Positions 47,555-59,105 of a stretch of 64,000 nt of DNA are shown piece by piece. The notes under the pieces were generated by a model, which made no database searches, was not told the origin of the DNA, and was given only the letters and a program-made list of their open reading frames with translations. The position numbers and the translations under genes are program-made. Each line of letters starts with the position of its first letter. The first letter of the stretch is position 1. Source of the stretch: Henckelia pumila (taxonomy: Eukaryota > Streptophyta > Magnoliopsida > Lamiales > Gesneriaceae); assembly GCF_033568475.1 (NCBI RefSeq), contig NC_133121.1, forward strand, positions 5,456,001 to 5,520,000. Direction: 5' to 3'.

Positions 47555-47735
47555 TCATATGAGACGGTTCAAGGGTCAATTTTGTGAGACAGACTTCCTA
47601 TTCGATTCAACCGATGAAAAAGATATTATTTTTTATGTCAAAATTGTTATTTTTTATTATAAATATGGATCGGATCGATCCGTTTCACAAATATATATTC
47701 GTGATACTGTCTCACAAAAACTTATTAAAAAAAGT
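47555..47735. repeat. TGTGAGAC-type MITE
   Basis: TTTTGTGAGACAGACTTCC on the left and ACTGTCTCACAAAAAC on the right form the termini. The centre has a GATCGGATCGATCC palindrome. Confidence 0.6.
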
Positions 47736-48779
47736 CATAGAAAGATGTAAAATGATTCAAATTCAATAATTCATTATTAGAAACTTATGCGATATATTAT
47801 TTTAAAATAAAAATATTATCAATATTTAACATGAAATTGCTATAAAAATAATTGGGCTGGATTTTGAAAACTATAATATCTATAATTCCTTTTGAAAAAA
47901 AATGCAATATACTGATCATGAGTGGGAAATTTTAGTACAATTATCTTCTGTACAACGATTTTTGAGTGGGATTTTTAAGTCTAACACCTTTTAAAAGGCT
48001 GCCAAGGACATACAAATGAAAGGAGATAAATTTACTAAACTCTAAAAAGTAGGATAAATAGGTATCATTCATTTACAGTCATATAACTGAATGATAAATA
48101 AATAAATTTATCCTCTTACAAAAACCCTAGAAAGGACTATAGACATTCAATTGTCTGACATGTCGTTCATTCATATAAACGAAAATATGAAATTTTAGAA
48201 TCATTAATATTTAATTGCTTACAGATTATAAGTCATGCCCTCCTAACTATTAATTAATAATGCCATGAAATCATATATAGACAGCTTAAAGTTTCCTATA
48301 ACGAGCGTTTGGAGTGATTAATTTGGGGAAGGATATTTGAGCGCCGAGTTTCAAATTACATACATCATGGGTGTATTTGAAATCTATTTATAAATACATA
48401 TCTATATCTTGAGTGTATTTGAAATTCATCATTATACAGAGTTTGAAATTAATTATCTGGTGTAGATATATTAAAGCACCTTCCTAGCTACTCAAATAAG
48501 CCAGACTGTATTCAAGCATTATCCAGTCGAAGTCATTCTTTATTACTCGAAAAGGGATACATGTATTTGTCGGTGCAAAAAATAACAAAAAAAAATCTTG
48601 TTTTTTTAAAATCCAAAATAATATATATTATACTAAAATGATACTAATTATATTCATGTTGTGATATCATTTAATTGGGCATACATACCACTTGTGTTTC
48701 ACCTCAGAATTTCTTTGATCAGATGCCGGTGTGATTTATATATTTATTTTAAATAATATTAAATGAATATATTATTAAT

Positions 48780-48905
48780 GAGTGAGTCTCTTGTGAGATG
48801 GTCTCACCGATCTTTATTCGCGAGATGAGTCAATCCTACTCATATTTACAAATAAGAGACCAGTCTCACCAAATTAACTCGTGAGACCGTCTCACGAGAA
48901 GTTTT
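48780..48905. repeat. TGTGAGAC-type MITE, best copy
   Basis: CTTGTGAGATGGTCTCACCG on the left and GTGAGACCGTCTCACGAG on the right are inverted, with short palindromes inside each terminus. Confidence 0.75.
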
Positions 48906-49485
48906 GCTATATATTATTAAATCGAGCTAGTCTTGTACAATTACATCCGAAATGAGGGATGAGTTTATCTTAGGTAATCAGACATAAAGGGAGTAATGAC
49001 CGTTTTCAATTCGTGAGCGGCCTGATTCACCGATCTTCATACAAAAGCTAAACTACAATTCAGTAAATCCAAAGCTAAAATTTTGCAATATTCGTCAATA
49101 ATAATTAATCCAAAACTTGAAAATTCCGATATTGAATCATTTAAAGCCCAAATGACCACCACTTGTTCATCAGATTTCACCGTTATGTGATGAACATGCA
49201 AACATTTGAGCCAACTTGGTATTCCCGAATTCGCAATATGCTTCAGCCATTTTTGGAGTGTGTTCACCTGGGATGCTACCATGTAAGTCCAAATTGGAAG
49301 TGATTTATCAAACTATGGCGTGAACATTGATATTTTTTTTCTATATATTATAAATCTTCAATTTTTGTTCCATATATTATATGATGGGACACAAACCTGA
49401 AACTTTATAATATATATAATAGTACTAATTAATCATATAATATAATTTGATATATATTCACATTGTTGAGCAAATTATTCTTGCC

Positions 49486-50235
49486 TTAGTTGTGTCTCTT
49501 CTTGTTGTTGTGCATCCATACCTTAAACACTTGCCTTTTCACCCCAATTTCATTGCAGAACTTGAGCACTTCCTCATCATGATCTTCGTTTTGAATCCTC
49601 CAGCCGAGTTTGGTCGCGAATTCATGCATCATATCCTTCTGTTTCTGATTGAATTTAGTCCTGAATCGCTTCTTTGATCCTGAAGGGGAAACTCGCATCG
49701 ATGCATGTCCTCCTGAACTGGAATATTGGAACATGTCTAGATACTCGCTGGATGATTCTGGCGCGAAATTCGCCGCTGTGGGCGCGACGGGGGTGGCGAA
49801 ACGTAGCTGGTGGTGAGGAGGAGGAGCCGCCGTAGTTGGGAGTGCTAGGAAATGAAACGGCTCCGGCTCCGTCTCCGTCTCCGTCTCGCCTACAATCTCT
49901 TTCCGGTGGAAGTTCCGGTGGCAGTCGCAGGCTGCGCATTTGACGGATTCTTGGGTTCCCTCTCCTCCACTGGGCATGAATTCTCTGCATCCATCCACTG
50001 CATGGTTCCCCGTGCTTGCAGCATGATTCTTGAGGCATTCTCTGTAGTGCGTGATCGATGCGCCGCCGTGGAAAGTTCTGGAAGCTTCCGGTTCTAGAGG
50101 TTGCGGCCGCGACTCCCACGGCGGAGGTGGTCGTGATGGTGCCCTCGAACTTGATCCACCACCGGCTTTCGCGGCGGTTGGATCTGGATCTTGGGGAGGG
50201 TTTTCTTCATACAGGAGCTGATCTAGGGTTTGCAT
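49486..50235 (-). CDS. Zinc-finger homeodomain (ZHD) transcription factor, 249 aa
   Basis: The frame is open further upstream to about 50367, but the first ATG is at 50233-50235, giving MQTLDQLLYEENPP. The ZF-HD dimerisation domain spans about 64-112 (YRECLKNHAASTGNHAVDGC, then KCAACDCHRNFHRKE), with all Cys/His positions kept. A Pro/Thr-rich linker follows. The homeodomain is at 188-249 (KKRFRTKFNQKQKDMMHEFA, then GVKRQVFKVWMHNNKK) and ends two residues past the helix 3 basic tail. ZHD proteins form homo- and heterodimers and bind ATTA-core DNA in the nucleus; several regulate flower and leaf development. GCREF replaces the usual GCGEF in the finger. A truncated copy lies 4.5 kb to the right. 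Confidence 0.9.
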   Translation of the reverse strand: MQTLDQLLYEENPPQDPDPTAAKAGGGSSSRAPSRPPPPWESRPQPLEPEASRTFHGGASITHYRECLKNHAASTGNHAVDGCREFMPSGGEGTQESVKCAACDCHRNFHRKEIVGETETETEPEPFHFLALPTTAAPPPHHQLRFATPVAPTAANFAPESSSEYLDMFQYSSSGGHASMRVSPSGSKKRFRTKFNQKQKDMMHEFATKLGWRIQNEDHDEEVLKFCNEIGVKRQVFKVWMHNNKKRHN

Positions 50236-51184
50236 AGCTAGGGCTGAAAATGGAGATCCTGCGCGACGGGTCGAAACGATCGCGTTTTCGCAGTCTCTCC
50301 GATATATGGGGTTGAAACCAAAGTTGCAAGTTGCAATTAGTGACAGATTCTTATGATGATGCTTCAAATATTTGTTTTTTTTTATTATCTATTTCTTAAT
50401 TCTACATTAAAAACATCATGAGCTAAATAAGGTCAAGAGTTGAACAAGTTGATTATAAACTAAGTAATAATCTATGGGGTTAACGATAGATGGTATCTTT
50501 TCCTTTGATTTAGGCTTTTACTAATCCAATTACTACTATTAGTTTGATTAATATAGTGTATGGTGCGGGTAATGACAGTCAATTCTTTAAAGGTAAAAAC
50601 TGTAACAATGTATATCTGATAGTTATTCTAACTTATGCTTATTCTTGGGGAAATAGCTAAATTCTTCATTTAAATTTGTCTATGTTGGGGTTAATTTTGT
50701 CTTTGAATTATATTAATAATTAAGTAGTGAAAATTAGGTTTTTGGTAATGTAATTTAGGTATTTCTAAGTATTTGTCAATTTTTTTTTCGAAATGCTCAT
50801 GTCGTGTGGGAAAATAATGATGTATTCATTTTCTTTCAACACAGCGTTTTAGAACCAAACCCCCCAAAAAAATAAATAAATAAATCTACAGTACCAAAGT
50901 TGATACGTTATATATATAGATTACCGAAACCTAAAATATGTCAACGTAAATGGTCATTAATTTGGCAATTTCTCATTAAATATTTATTCTTAAACTAGGT
51001 CATCATAAGGTCAATCCTTTTGGAATTTATATATATATATGCTCGCCACCAAAATTCCCATATGTAAGCTGCAGGCAAAAATATGATCAGTGGCTCAATT
51101 TCAAGAAAATCTGTCAAATTAGAGATGGTGCACTAAGAAACTACTAAATATATATAAGACCTTCCATGCATGTAAGATATAATA

Positions 51185-51365
51185 TAGACGTGGGAAGTGA
51201 TTTTCCAGCGTTGCGGGTTCGATTTTCGTGTGGAGCATATTTCCTGCTGAAATATTGTGGGGTATGTTCTGGGGGTTTTCCATCTTGCTCCCTCCTTCAG
51301 GTCCCTGCCGCTCGTGCACATCTCTCGATTTAATCTCCGCATGAGCCAATGAGCCTTTGACTCAT
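51185..51365 (+). mobile_element. Possible SINE-like repeat
   Basis: GCGGGTTCGATTTTCG resembles a B box. The tail part (CGCATGAGCCAATGAG) recurs near 56020 in a different position relative to the duplicated promoter, which suggests an independent repeat. No clear poly(A) or TSD. Confidence 0.35.
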
Positions 51366-52964
51366 GTGAAATTATGGGAAAAAAGAACAATCTTTTTTTT
51401 AAAAAAAATAATAATCTTTTTCATATAATGAATAACAGGAAATGTCGGCCACCACCAAATCAATGAAATTTTAGCTATAGCAAAGACGTACAAAACCAAG
51501 ACACATTAATATATATATATATATATATTTAAAAAGATGCTTAAATAATTAAGATTATTTATGATAGAAAGGAAAAGTTCGTGTCTCAATCCCGACAGCT
51601 CGCACTATACTTCAAGATTTTGGACGTGAAAATTTTAGCCATCCAAAGGAAGGACGCGAGATATATATACATGGTGCAAGTTGCATACACAAATATTTTT
51701 CATTTTTTTTTTTACTTTAAACATGCATGGGGCCATAAATCATAATGTATTGGTTGTATTAATAAGTATATATATATATATATAGAGTTAACATATAATT
51801 GACAAGTGATAAGTTTGGAATCTCTATCTTTGAGGCTGTGGTGTCACAGGAAAACTAAGTAGCAACCGACAAAAAAGTTCATTCTGGTTCTCTTCCACAC
51901 CTCCAATTATTACATCACTTTTTGTTGTCTTTCTTCTATGCTATCACCCCATCCCAAACCCTAACGATGTATGAGGTAACTTTGCAATTTGCATTGGTTC
52001 TTAATTAGTCATATTTCATCTAGAAGTTGATATGTTAAGTTGTCGGATACATCAGCAATATTGATTAGCGTGCAACTTCAACAACTTTTGCGTGACACAT
52101 CAGCAGTCGATGATCATGAATACTAGTTTAGAAGCTACTAATTATAACCCAAAGTGTGCATGCATGCATTCAATTTATCATAGGGAGAGTTCTCAAGGTC
52201 CATGGAAACTGGAACAAGATTTTGATAGGAAACAAATTTAATTTGTATCAATTAATTTTCTTATAAGAGAGAACCTAATTAAGTGGGCACCAAAACTTCT
52301 TTTCTTAAAAAGGAACAATGGCCCCCTGTCGCGTAAAATAGCATTTTGATCCTCAGGTGGGTGGATATTTGCCACATATTAATTGTATGAGTGATAATTC
52401 TATAAAGGTGGTGGGAGAATTCTCCTTTATCGGTAAATAAGATCTTACATGTAATAGTGCTTTAAATAACATCTAAAAGTAGAGACTTATTAATATATGT
52501 GGAATCTATTATTTTTTCAATAGAGATTACCAGCTACTTCATGAAACTTTATGATATACATTTATCATTGGATCGTACCGTATAATTAATTGGATTTTTT
52601 CTAAGAATTTCAATTCTTGATCCAATAAGCTTGCCCACAATAATATGTCACTAGATATGAATTATGATGACCAATATATATATGATGATTAATTTGGCAA
52701 CATAACTAAAGTCGAAAAATATCATTTTCCCGATGCAAATGTCGATCCGCGATTGGTTGAAAGCAAACCTTATTTATAAAATTATGGAAAGGATGATATA
52801 TAGTCAAGAATTAAATTGTCATTTTATAGGCACATACTTTCAAATATTCTATTTTGAGATGAAACGATTCATGGCGTCACTAAAACTATTGCCATTCGCA
52901 AAAGGTTTGAATATTTTATTCAGGGAGGAATTCTGTTTTTCTCATTATATTTTGGAAATTTGAT

Positions 52965-53335
52965 GTTGGAGTTGTAATTTATAATTTTTCTATTTTTAAT
53001 CTTATTGATGGTGAATTTATATTTTTATTCATGTAACTTGTATATTTCTTTAGAATTTTTTTAGCATATTGCGACGAGTTTTTATTGTTAGTCATGTATC
53101 TTAATTTTTAATTATTTTTTGAGAGGATATATGTAACTTAATTTTTTGTTTGATCCTTTAACTTAAAATTTCTTTTTTGTCTTTTTTACCGACGGACATG
53201 ATGGAATCCGGTAAAAAAAAATCAAAAATTAAAAAATAAAAATAAAAATAAAAATAAAAATAAAAAATAATGCATGTAACGGGACTAAAAACCCAAAACA
53301 TTCATTTTTAAAGTGAAAAAAATGCAAATTAGAAG
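52965..53335. repeat. Fold-back repeat, copy 6
   Basis: Repeated GTAACTTG / AATGCATGTAACGGGAC arms around a central GACGGACATGATGG; same style as 47185-47500. Confidence 0.4.
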
Positions 53336-53811
53336 ATAAAAAAATATATTATTACAACATGAAGAGGAATTTGTTATGATTCGGGTTTAAACTCCGGCTA
53401 CTCTCATAATACGGGAAGGATCGTGCCAGTCAGGTAAATATGGACTAATATCTTTCTTTTTTGAGTTAGATCACTAGAAAGCTTTACATATATAATATAA
53501 TAAAGATATTTTTTTAAAAAAAAATATATGCGGTAAAAATCTTTTTCATGTTCTAAGAATTATATATATATATATATATATTCTCTCAAAAAGATATATA
53601 TATATATATATGAAAATTAAAACTCAAACTCCTTCAAAAAAAAAAAAACTCAAACATTCACTTTAAACGAAAATGAATAACTCGTTATAATTTCACACAA
53701 ATATTTTTACTATGTACAATATTATGTTACATTTTATAATAAAATTTAATTTATTATTTTCCTCAAAAAAAAAATCTATCGTGCTGCCAAAAGTTACTAG
53801 TAATATATATT

Positions 53812-54090
53812 GGAAAAATAATTTTGGTCCATTAACTTTTATATTTTTTTTGTTTTGATCTATTAATTTTTGAAAATTTAGTTTTTGTACACTAACTTAG
53901 TTTTCGACTATTTTGATCTAACTGCTGAAGTGACATCGAAAAATGACGATGTGACACCAAAAAATGTTGACATGTCAAGTTATCACGTCGACAATTGGAC
54001 CAAAATAACCGAAAAATAAAATCTAGTACGTACCAAACAAACTTCAAATATTTAATGGATCAAAACCCAAAAAAAAAAATAACAAGCTAG
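53812..54090. repeat. Fold-back repeat, copy 7
   Basis: AATTTTTGGTCCATTAACTT-like left arm and AATTGGACCAAAATAACCG right arm with a GTGACATCGAAAAATGACG centre. Confidence 0.5.
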
Positions 54091-54599
54091 TGGATAAAAA
54101 AATTATTTTCCCATATATATACGGTATACCGGATGATTCGGCCAAAAAACGCCACAAAATATATTCAAATGTAATGAAACGATCCCCGCAATCTCTTTTT
54201 TCAAATGATGTGATTGTTTTTTCTATCAATGAGTGTTGAAAACACAAGTGTTAAAAATCATATTCCAAATCATGACCGATAATAAGACTGAGAGTGAGGG
54301 AGAAAAATGCATTAATTTATAGGATCATAATTCATGTCTTCCCGATAATCAAATTTAGTAGAAGTTCTCCCAAACACTACCTTAATCGACCCAGGTTAAA
54401 GATCTAGCATGAGGAGTTTCAGGAATCACTGAGCTACTGACTTCCATGTACTGTTATTTAAACTTAAAGAAAGGGAAAAAACCCGAAAATTGCTCCAAAA
54501 TATTGGAAGAAATTAATAAGCTAAGTCAGATGATCATGGCACACAATGTGTGGAAATTATTTCCTGATCAAGTTTGTCATTTTTTTTTATGTGGGAACC

Positions 54600-55085
54600 C
54601 ACATCCGCTATCTTTCGATGTTCTGTGCATGGGAACATGTTCAGGGATGATTCTGCCTCCCATCCGCCGCCGTTCCCCGCAAGATTGAAGATTGTGGTGG
54701 AGGCAAAATGAAGCTGGAGTGTTGGAAGTGCTAGGAAATGTGACGGTTCTTTCCGGTGGAAGCTCCGATCCGGTGACAATCACAGGCCGCACAGTTGAGG
54801 GATTCTTGGGTTCCCTCTTCTCCACTATTGGGCATGAATTCTCTGCATAGTTACCGGTGCTTGCAGCATGATTCTTGAGGCATTCTCTATATGCAACTGA
54901 TGGGGCTGCAGGGTGTTTTTGAACTCGACGTGCCTACGATTTTCGCAGCGGTTGGATCGAGATCTTGGGTGGGGTTTTCTTAAAACCCCGGCCACCTGAT
55001 CTAGGGTTTGCATGGGGCTGAAAATGGAGATCCCGCCGTGGGTCGAAACCATCGCGTTTCTTCGTGTATCCGATGGAGTTGACAC
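54600..55085 (-). pseudogene. Truncated ZHD pseudogene
   Basis: Minus strand, same orientation as the intact ZHD gene. Recognisable pieces are MQTLDQ at the start, the end of the zinc finger region (NHAAS, then HRIGSELPPERT from a shifted frame) and the linker up to the counterpart of ESSSEYLDMFQ. The C-terminal homeodomain is absent; similarity stops near 54600. Several frame changes and a large deletion before the finger make it noncoding. Upstream sequence is also duplicated, so this is a DNA-level copy with promoter, not a retrocopy. Confidence 0.85.
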
Positions 55086-57280
55086 TAGATGTGCAAGTCA
55101 AATGATACAAATAAAAACAATACATTTATGACCAAATAGCGGCGGACAAAGAGGTTTTTCTTTTCTTTTTTTTTTAATCCTCTAACTGTTGAATTGAAGG
55201 AGCTTGGGATTTTGGATTGAGATTTTTTTTTTTTTTTGGAATTTGAATTGGGTTGCATGACGCATTTTATTTATCTATTTATTTTTAGATCGTAGCTTAA
55301 ATTGATATTTAAGTCCGACTAAAAAAGTGTCATTTCATGTCATGTGAGCTGAAGGTGATTTCTGCAGGTCGACTTCTTTTTTCTCCTTTTGACTAAATTT
55401 TAGAACACCGTTAAAAACCCTTTTTTTTCTTTTGAATTTGAGAAAAAATTGTTATAATTGAAACTCGAACTCAAAATTTCGTCTCATACTTATAACTTTG
55501 GTGTCATATCAGTCAAACATCATCGACTGCTAAAACTCTATTATGTAAACACGTAATGATAAATGGCTCAATCAATCAAATTAGATAGAGATCGCATAGC
55601 ATCCAATAATAAACTAGTAAATATAAGACATTCTTTATAATTAGGAAATATAAGACACTCTTTATAATTGGGTAGTATAAATTAAACTCAAAAGTTTTTA
55701 AAAAAATAGAACCCCAACAAAGATAAGAGAGGACATTTTGGTTCTCTTCCACACCCTATATTTGCCCCCCCGATGTTACATCACTCTTTTTGTTGCCTTC
55801 GTTCTGTTTGATGCATAAGCCTATGCCCCACCGCAAACCCTATAACCTGTCGGTCGAGTTACTGCGAGGGCTAAGATGTTACCCTCGAGACATTATCATC
55901 GACATATATAGATCCAATAACCACCACTTGTCCGTGGGTGGTCAAACATGATTCACACGTATTTGGATCAATAATGATTATTAGATCTGCACATCTTATC
56001 TTTCGATTTAACTTTCGCATGAGCCAATGAATCTCTGACTCAAATGAGATGGGGTCCCTTCGGGATCAACCCTTTTGAAATAATGACTATTGGATATGTA
56101 GCACGATCTCATTAGCATCTCGCGACGCGGAAGAATCTATTGAATAAGATGAGCGATCGGAGATTTCTTCAAGGAAAGTGAAACTGATACCGCACATCAA
56201 GCTAGCCACAAATTTGCAATCGATTTTAATTTCTTTTTTTTTTAATTAAAAAAAATCAATTAAAATCGCCATCCATCACCTGTCTCGTAAAGGAGGATGT
56301 TGGCCCTTGAGTTGGTGGTGGGTAGTGCTGTAACTACTTTAAGGGGATACAAAGAAAAGATTTAAATGATTTTACCATATCTTAGAATGTGGCAACTTAG
56401 AATGTGGCAACTTTAGTACCACATAATTGGATTTTTGCTATGAATTTCTAGTGAGGAGAGTCGATGATATCTCGGGATCTTGATCCTATTACAAAAATGT
56501 GTCCTTATATATGATGGCCTATGGGCTATGATTATTACTTTAGCAACCTAAAGTTAACAAAATGTCTTTTCTTTTCTTTTTTCCAATGCAAGTGCGATTA
56601 GTTGGAAGCAACATTGATCAAGTACTAAACCAACATAATGGGAAAGTAAAAATGATCACTAAATTGTCGTTTCACGGGCACGACTCTGAAATATTTCCAA
56701 AAACAAGGTTAGTTCAATTCTAATTTGGTCTGATCCAACAATTATAATGTGAGTGCATCATTGTTTTAGTATAAAACAATGATACGATGAAATGCATTAG
56801 GCAATGTGAAAAAATATAGAGACCTTCTTTACAAGTATTGGATGAACGGTAGGGTAATGCCCTAATAGTAATTAGTAGCATCGAGACAAACGGATGATTA
56901 TGAGATCAACTTGCTCAAGAATTAAGGGAGGAGAAAAATGATTTGCCCTCCACTGGATTTGCCTCTTTTTCTCCGTATTCACTTGCTAGGATGTATTAAA
57001 AAATTTAAACTTAGAAATGATCCATCGACTTTTGTTAATTGTTTAAAAATGAATGCATCAAAAGCAAGCAGAACTAGTTGAAGACCGATCTGATACAAGT
57101 TCAGAGAAATAATAGTTTTTAGAAATTTATAATAATATTCGGCTTCTTGTACATTTGGTAAAAGCAAGTAAAAATGTCTTAAGGTTCACAGCTTGCAATG
57201 AATCTACAGGTGGTTCATAAAGAGGAACAGAAGAGAGATTTATCAGTTCAAAATTAAAGTGTGAGCTACCTTATGTTACT
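55086..57280. other. Upstream region of the ZHD pseudogene
   Basis: About 55735-55850, 56410-56520 and 56570-56700 resemble 51870-51970, 52570-52650 and 52720-52860 upstream of the intact gene. A two-unit tandem repeat of about 28 bp (AATATAAGACACTCTTTATA type) lies at about 55617-55672. No gene seen. Confidence 0.5.
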
Positions 57281-59105
57281 AGCCCCATGAATGCTGGGGT
57301 GTTTCCGTGCCACAATTCTTGAGACGTACGTTCTTCTAACCCGTGTTGGAATTATCTTGTCACGTGACTGTTGATCAGGTAGAGGCAGGCAGTCAACAAA
57401 CTTCTATTGTTTGGAATTGGCAGCAGGCCGTTCCTTGTTTTTCATTGGTTCCAGATACATGCCCTGGAATGGAAGGGGAAAAGAGTTGGGAACTGATAAC
57501 CGATGTAGTGTGATTCACATCAGGTGCTAATAAAATAATTATTTAGATTAAAATCGGTTACAACATGATCAAAAGGACCATGACAGTTTTCACTAGTAGT
57601 AGTACTATAATGCCTCATTCCACATTACATATTCGGAGATGTGCAAATAGGTCTATGAGGCTACACAATTGATCCCTCCAGTAACTTAGGTCACTCTTTT
57701 TCATAAGTTGCAAGCGGAGTTCATCCTATAGATTCATGTTTGCATTTGATAAATGGGTCCCCAGTATCTAAGGTAGCACATCCCGGAAGACCATTTTCCG
57801 TACAGTACAATGCCAGTAGGCTCTCTATAAAAACATGATTGAATCCATACATTGCAAAAGAAATGGAATTACTACTTCACTTTTTTCTCATCCTCACACA
57901 CCAACACCGCAATACAAATTCTACTCGAATACAATCTTTGATCGCAACCAACCACCATCATAGAATTTGGTTTTATCTGAATATTTTGAAGAATTTACAC
58001 CTATATCTTCTCAATGAACACTCACAATCCTTACCAGAATGCAAAAAATTCCATCCCATCATCAAACAACTGTTGCTAGTCTGCATGCAGAATAAACCCA
58101 CCCACCCACCCAACCCCACCCCACCCCCAACTACATTTATCTTCTATTTGACCGAGAATAGACATGCAGAAAACAGAATAACAAAGCCCTAATACATCAG
58201 GTGTGAACTAGGTGATAAAATTGTTCTTGCATTTGCATTGCAATGTCCTCGTTTACTCATTTTCTGCCCAAAAAACAGATCTCAGATGTCTCTTGAGGCA
58301 AGGTGATTCAAATGTCTTTGAATAACACAAGTTCCTGAATTTGCAATATTTGAAACTGGGGCAAACAATCGTGCATTTCTATACACTCTCGTTCACTTTC
58401 AAGGAAACAAGTGGAACGTAACTTTGATTGAAAATCATGTTGCAATTTTACTAACCTTGTCCAGTTATACTAGATAACTCTAAATAAACATTGTTTAAAG
58501 CTCTACGAACAATCTTTAAAGAACATAATTTATACCACAGAAAAGATGAACCCTTACAGCAGAAAAGACAAATGTACCACATCATAGTTCTGGAACTACA
58601 TCTGGGACTCACATTGTGTCCTGATAACAACTAACAAGAGAACCTCTCTTTTCAACCCACACAACATTTAATTGAAATCAACCAGGAAATAAGAACACAA
58701 AAGTCTGAAAACCTATGAAGTCCATAGAATAATTGGATCCTGAGTTAATAATTTGATGATATGTGCATTTGAAGGTTGACAGTCTAGCACCTCAGGTTCT
58801 AAATATCTTCCGTTGTTCATAGTCAGCATTAACTACAACTTAGTAACTTCCATCAAACATTGGAAAACTCAAAGGAATCCCTATGAGAGAACTCCTCCTA
58901 TTTATTTTGAAGTAATTAACTCCTGAAATGGTTTAAGCAGCACGAAACATTCAGAAGCATCCAACAATCGTTAAGGTGCTTTATATTGAAAAAGCAAGTT
59001 ATTCATTCGTTCCAAAGCCACTGCTAATGAAAAGAAACTACTATATCAAGCAGCTTTTTTCAAAGAGTTCGAGAGATATTTAGTTTTTAATAATCTAGTG
59101 AATAA
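57281..59105 (-). other. 3' flank of the DNA glycosylase gene, possible stray exon
   Basis: Mostly noncoding. At 57404-57463 (minus) an ATTCCAG acceptor is followed by 19 codons, GMYLEPMKNKERPAANSKQ, and a stop. It looks exon-like but I cannot link it to a gene. It could be the last exon of an unrecognised gene or a chance frame. Confidence 0.3.

Larger units (their letters stand above)
39391..49485. other. Gene-free AT-rich region with scattered small repeats
   Basis: About 10 kb with no recognisable coding exon on either strand. Repeats that can be delimited are listed separately. The remainder is simple AT-rich sequence. Confidence 0.6.
50236..54533. other. Upstream region of the ZHD gene and spacer
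   Basis: Holds the ZHD promoter. Segments at about 51840-51990, 52555-52700 and 52730-52870 reappear upstream of the ZHD pseudogene. Also contains a SINE-like unit, fold-back repeats, (TA)n tracts at 51508-51530, 51764-51784 and 53561-53612, and an (AAAAT)n-like tract at about 53225-53275. Confidence 0.5.

Noticed and set aside
49655-50119. 154-codon minus frame overlapping the ZHD gene
   Set aside because: Alternative frame of the ZHD coding exon, opened by GC-rich codons.
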